Assembly (NCBI GenBank): GCA_038210275.1
Contig: JBBQWV010000002.1
Coordinates: 62,001-126,000 of the forward strand
DNA from: PALSA-1296 sp038210275
Lineage (GTDB): Bacteria > Bacteroidota > Ignavibacteria > Palsa-1295
DNA: 64,000 nucleotides
Direction of reading: 5' to 3'
A program made the position numbers and the translations under genes. Positions 62,252 to 64,000 of the stretch are shown here, in pieces (the stretch's first letter is position 1; each line of letters starts with the position of its first letter). The notes under the pieces are model-generated. The model was not told where the DNA came from, did not search any database, and saw only the letters and a program-made list of their open reading frames with translations.

Positions 62252-62323
62252 GGCGCGTTCATCTAGCGGCTAGGATACCGCCCTCTCAAGGCGGGTACAC
62301 GGGTTCGATTCCCGTACGCGCTA
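62252..62323 (+). tRNA. tRNA-Glu (anticodon CTC)
   Basis: 72 nt. The 7-bp acceptor stem (ggcgcgt/acgcgct, with one terminal G-U), D arm with tagcggctagga, anticodon stem ccgcc/ggcgg around loop ctctcaa giving CTC, and T arm cgggttcgattcccg are all present. CCA is not encoded. It lies alone between an OmpA-family gene and a lipoprotein gene. Confidence 0.93.
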
Positions 62324-62339
62324 CTCATAAAAGCAAGTT

Positions 62340-62786
62340 CTAATTCATCGTATCCCGCGGTGCTCCTCTTTTGATCCAACTAACGATTGCATCGATCTCA
62401 TTCTGTGGAATTGATTCCTTTCGAGATGGCATCGGATCGCCATAAAGAATACTCGAAGTTGTTAATTTCAGTTTATAGACTAAGTAACTTGCATCGGGAT
62501 CGCCAGGAATAACTAATCCTTTGAATTGCTCGGCAACAATATCACTTTGAATTTTATGATTGAATAGTAATTGGTTATAAGCGCTATCTGCTTGAAGGGA
62601 TAATAGTGCCTTAGGTGGAACAATGTTACTTATATCCCCATCATGACAAGCCGAAATGCACGATCTATTAAATGTCCGCTGCTGAATATCGTAAAATTTA
62701 TCGGAAAGTACGGGTAACGGTTGCACCGTATATACACAGCCGGCTATTACTATTACGATAAAGCAAAAAAAATATTTCGTCATCAA
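62340..62786 (-). CDS. Small lipoprotein with atypical haem-like CxxxCH motif
   Basis: 148 residues. Lipobox IVIAGC (Cys17). CISACH at 43-48 is a CxxxCH motif, and later PMPSRKESIPQNEIDAIVSWIKRGAP resembles the end of small c-type cytochromes (Planctomycete/PSD1-like), including the Met of PMP as a possible ligand. It may bind haem in a non-standard way. It lies 23 nt downstream of the FG-GAP gene, so it is probably cotranscribed with it. Confidence 0.65.
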   Translation of the reverse strand: MMTKYFFCFIVIVIAGCVYTVQPLPVLSDKFYDIQQRTFNRSCISACHDGDISNIVPPKALLSLQADSAYNQLLFNHKIQSDIVAEQFKGLVIPGDPDASYLVYKLKLTTSSILYGDPMPSRKESIPQNEIDAIVSWIKRGAPRDTMN

Positions 62787-62809
62787 ACACTTTTTTCTAC
62801 CTAAAAAAA

Positions 62810-64000
62810 TTATTCCTTAATAAATTGCTTGGTGATAGATTTACCTTCGGATGTGATTCGTAGATTATAACATCCGGGCTTTAAATTGCTGATCGAAACA
62901 GTGAATGCGTTCTCTGTTCCTGTTATATCGGTATGCTTAATTCCCAGCAAATCGAATATTTCAAAATGTTTTTGTACTTCAGGCTGTAAATTCTGAATCT
63001 TCAAAAAATCATTTGCGGGATTTGGATACACTCTTGCTGACGAAGCAGATTTATTTGTTCTGACAAAGCCGTTCGTGTGAAGAGGTGTAAGCGAAATAAG
63101 TTTTGGATTCGGTTTTGGCTCCGTATTTTCCATTATATAATATAAGTGGTCTGCCGAAATATTATAATAGTGGTCAATCTGACGATTACGTGCTGAATCA
63201 GCTGGCCAAAAAACATTTATAGAATCAGCCTTCGTATATGTGCCCATACCAACGTAAGCAGTTAGCGAACCGATTGAACCCATTCCGCCGCCGGTTGATA
63301 TTTGACGAGAGCGTACAGCGCCACCTGCCCAAACATCGGCGATCGTCCCGATACCTTCGGCTGCAGTGCGTCTTGCAGTAAATTTAAGTTGAAGCCAATG
63401 CCCGCTATTGGCATCGGGTGTAATATTATGAAAAAGTTTGAAATCAGGAGTTGGTCCTACGAGAGGATCAGCAGCCCCGGAAGCTCCGGCAACAATATCA
63501 ACTTTTCCATCGTGATCGTAATCAAGTAATGCCGCGCCTCTGCCACGGCGATCATACATGATCCCTGAAGTGGGAGTGACATCCTCGAATGTTCCATTAC
63601 CTAAATTTCTAAGGAATCTCGAAGTATCTAATGTAAGAAGTTTTCCTGGTAGGATCTGTTGAATATGTCCGTGTAAAATGAAGCCATCTTCCCAACCATC
63701 ATTATCAAAATCTGCAAATAACGGCGTCCAAGTTACCGTTTCGATTTTGGGATTTCCTCCAACAATTCCATCTGGTATATTCGCTTGCACTCCGACATCA
63801 GTAAAAATATTATTATTATTCTGCATCAGACGCTGCTTTCCGATATTCGTCTCGTAGAAATCAAAATCACCATCCCTGTCATAATCGTTTGGTCCGATAC
63901 CCATAGAAAAAAGTTTTTGCTCCATCCCTATCTCGGAGTCAACACGAACAAAAGTGGCATGTCCGGTTTCCATCAGCATATTTTTATAGACACGGTTTGA
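62810..64000 (-). CDS. FG-GAP/UnbV T9SS-sorted protein (5' partial)
   Basis: The frame is open to the right end of the window, so the start is outside. Visible are integrin-like FG-GAP/VCBS repeats with calcium-type acids (DYDRDGDFDFYETNIG, DFDNDGWEDG, DYDHDGKVDIVAG), an ASPIC/UnbV domain (GAVRSRQISTGGGMGSIG ... VFWP) and a type IX sorting domain (VYPNPANDFLKIQNL ... LKPGCYNLRI). Probably a surface beta-propeller protein. Confidence 0.85.
   Translation of the reverse strand, partial: SNRVYKNMLMETGHATFVRVDSEIGMEQKLFSMGIGPNDYDRDGDFDFYETNIGKQRLMQNNNNIFTDVGVQANIPDGIVGGNPKIETVTWTPLFADFDNDGWEDGFILHGHIQQILPGKLLTLDTSRFLRNLGNGTFEDVTPTSGIMYDRRGRGAALLDYDHDGKVDIVAGASGAADPLVGPTPDFKLFHNITPDANSGHWLQLKFTARRTAAEGIGTIADVWAGGAVRSRQISTGGGMGSIGSLTAYVGMGTYTKADSINVFWPADSARNRQIDHYYNISADHLYYIMENTEPKPNPKLISLTPLHTNGFVRTNKSASSARVYPNPANDFLKIQNLQPEVQKHFEIFDLLGIKHTDITGTENAFTVSISNLKPGCYNLRITSEGKSITKQFIKE

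Noticed and set aside
1..64000. CRISPR array, prophage or transposase
   Set aside because: No regularly spaced direct repeats with unique spacers, no phage structural genes and no transposase motif were found.

Overview
The window looks like a chromosomal segment from the Bacteroidota/Chlorobi superphylum, most likely a Kapabacteria- or Ignavibacteria-type lineage. The evidence is type IX secretion (a PorU-like C25 sortase, a PorD/DUF4835 protein and at least six exported proteins with T9SS-type C-terminal sorting domains), promoters of the Bacteroidota pattern (TTG, about 20 nt, TAnnTTTG), few Shine-Dalgarno sequences, and DUF3109 and secreted TldD-like proteins. Base composition is moderate (low 40s % GC by eye). 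No phage, transposase or CRISPR array was seen. The taxonomic placement is inference.

Layout. 1-868: the 3' end of an exported beta-barrel/thrombospondin type 3 repeat protein. 861-12602: a nearly gapless minus-strand run. In transcription order it encodes an ECF sigma factor, an anti-sigma factor fused to an outer-membrane-barrel-like domain, a lipoprotein, YceD, L32, PlsX, FabH, FabD, a DUF3109 protein, FabG, ACP, FabF, RNase III and a flippase-like membrane protein. It joins an envelope-stress type regulator to type II fatty acid synthesis. 12689-18304 (minus): GH38 alpha-mannosidase, PfkB sugar kinase, MetK and a sugar-nucleotide transferase. 18442-25579: exported proteins, rplJ-rplL and a dihaem cytochrome. 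25738-29298: two secreted TldD/TldE-like proteins. 29300-33766: PgeF, a HAD phosphatase and DNA polymerase I. 33797-42883: large surface or exported proteins and 5-formyl-THF cyclo-ligase.

43290-46570 is the most unusual region. It holds four paralogous small exported proteins or lipoproteins, with a copied promoter/upstream-element module between them and an exact-offset 792-bp tandem duplication. One copy is led by a 41-codon gene with a strong Shine-Dalgarno. 46676-51000: YihY, an M48 lipoprotein protease and a second large YCF48-like T9SS cargo. 51077-58006: a giant PorU-like sortase and PorD. The rest holds accD, a stretch of tiny ORFs under a recognisable promoter, arginase, an OmpA-family protein, tRNA-Glu, a small haem-type lipoprotein and the 3' part of an FG-GAP/UnbV T9SS cargo.

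Two dispersed palindromic repeat families recur between genes. Family 1 (tgtcattgcgagg type) has four copies. Family 2 (gaacggactgaagtccgttc type) has three, two flanking porD and one between rplJ and rplL. All functional calls come from reading motifs; no database search was possible.
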